Positions 63,942 to 64,000 of a stretch of 64,000 nt of DNA are shown here, piece by piece. The DNA comes from Calothrix sp. FI2-JRJ7. Its GTDB lineage: Bacteria > Cyanobacteriota > Cyanobacteriia > Cyanobacteriales > Nostocaceae. The stretch's first letter is position 1; each line of letters opens with the position of its first letter. The position numbers and the translations under genes are program-made. The notes beneath the pieces were generated by a model. That model saw nothing but the letters and a program-made list of their open reading frames with translations. It had not been told where the DNA came from and did not search any database. Location of the stretch: assembly GCA_019359675.1 (NCBI GenBank), contig JAHHGX010000083.1, positions 90,078 through 154,077 on the forward strand, in the 5' to 3' direction.

Positions 63942-64000
63942 TAATTCAGGACTTTTTATTCAACTAAATGAGAAATAGTTGCAATATCTTCAGTATTTTT

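Overview
The window is cyanobacterial. It carries petN (cytochrome b6f subunit VIII), nblA, a CpcS-type bilin lyase, two phycobilisome rod linkers (one CpcL-type with a C-terminal membrane helix, one CpcG-type), a LabA-like NYN protein and a Mo-dependent-nitrogenase-family protein. The last two, with the many Uma2 genes, CHAT/WD40 proteins and dispersed palindromes, fit a filamentous, probably heterocystous (Nostocales) genome. A hand count gives about 110 copies of the palindrome GGCGCC in 64 kb, inside and outside genes. I saw no copy of the usual cyanobacterial iterated palindrome GCGATCGC.

Layout. 1-6.6 kb: the end of a tandem-GAF sensor and a 1520-residue CHAT/STAND/WD40 protein, bracketed by two 42-bp direct repeats, then a TolC relic. 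6.7-8.6 kb: petN with a small membrane protein, transposase and ABC-peptidase relics, and a GC-rich TacA/TacT toxin-antitoxin pair. 8.8-11.4 kb: clpB. 12.3-14.8 kb: a sigma-like factor, a DUF1822 protein and a broken CHAT gene. 15.3-18.9 kb: a phycobilisome block (nblA, cpcS, metalloprotease-like gene, cpcL, cpcG). 19-24.5 kb: Zn-dehydrogenase, diheme cytochrome, GNAT and several relics. 24.8-28.2 kb: an operon of glycosyltransferase, N-acyl-D-amino-acid deacylase-like amidohydrolase and DUF962 protein. 30.5-31.9 kb: transporter and glycosyltransferase debris.

33-40.8 kb is an arsenic island. It holds a truncated aquaglyceroporin, ArsR and Acr3, then a minus-strand operon of GAPDH, ArsJ, a PstS-like binding protein and a CX5R phosphatase. 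Divergent to the operon is a truncated PstS-like gene, and a complementary C-terminal PstS fragment lies beside acr3. ATCAA-N6-TTGAT boxes sit in the control regions and tie these genes into one likely ArsR regulon. GAPDH plus ArsJ is the known route that makes and exports 1-arseno-3-phosphoglycerate.

42-52.5 kb: a GH74 xyloglucanase-like lipoprotein, a Uma2 gene and a signalling cluster. The cluster has a multi-domain response regulator with a degenerate GGDEF site, a hybrid kinase with an ethylene-receptor sensor and a DXCF-type cyanobacteriochrome GAF, and a CheY-like regulator. 52.6-61 kb: small conserved genes, LabA-like, an FMN reductase, a free-standing glycyl-radical domain, UspA, an EF-G relic and two FAD oxidoreductases. 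61.3-63.5 kb: an M28 peptidase of the glutamate-carboxypeptidase type, followed by a PLP-enzyme relic.

An unusual share of the window is gene debris and palindromic repeats, which points to a large, actively rearranging genome. The strongest candidates for unusual biology are the extended arsenic operon, the sigma/DUF1822/CHAT module, the lipid-like three-gene operon, the stand-alone glycyl-radical domain and the ethylene/bilin hybrid kinase.
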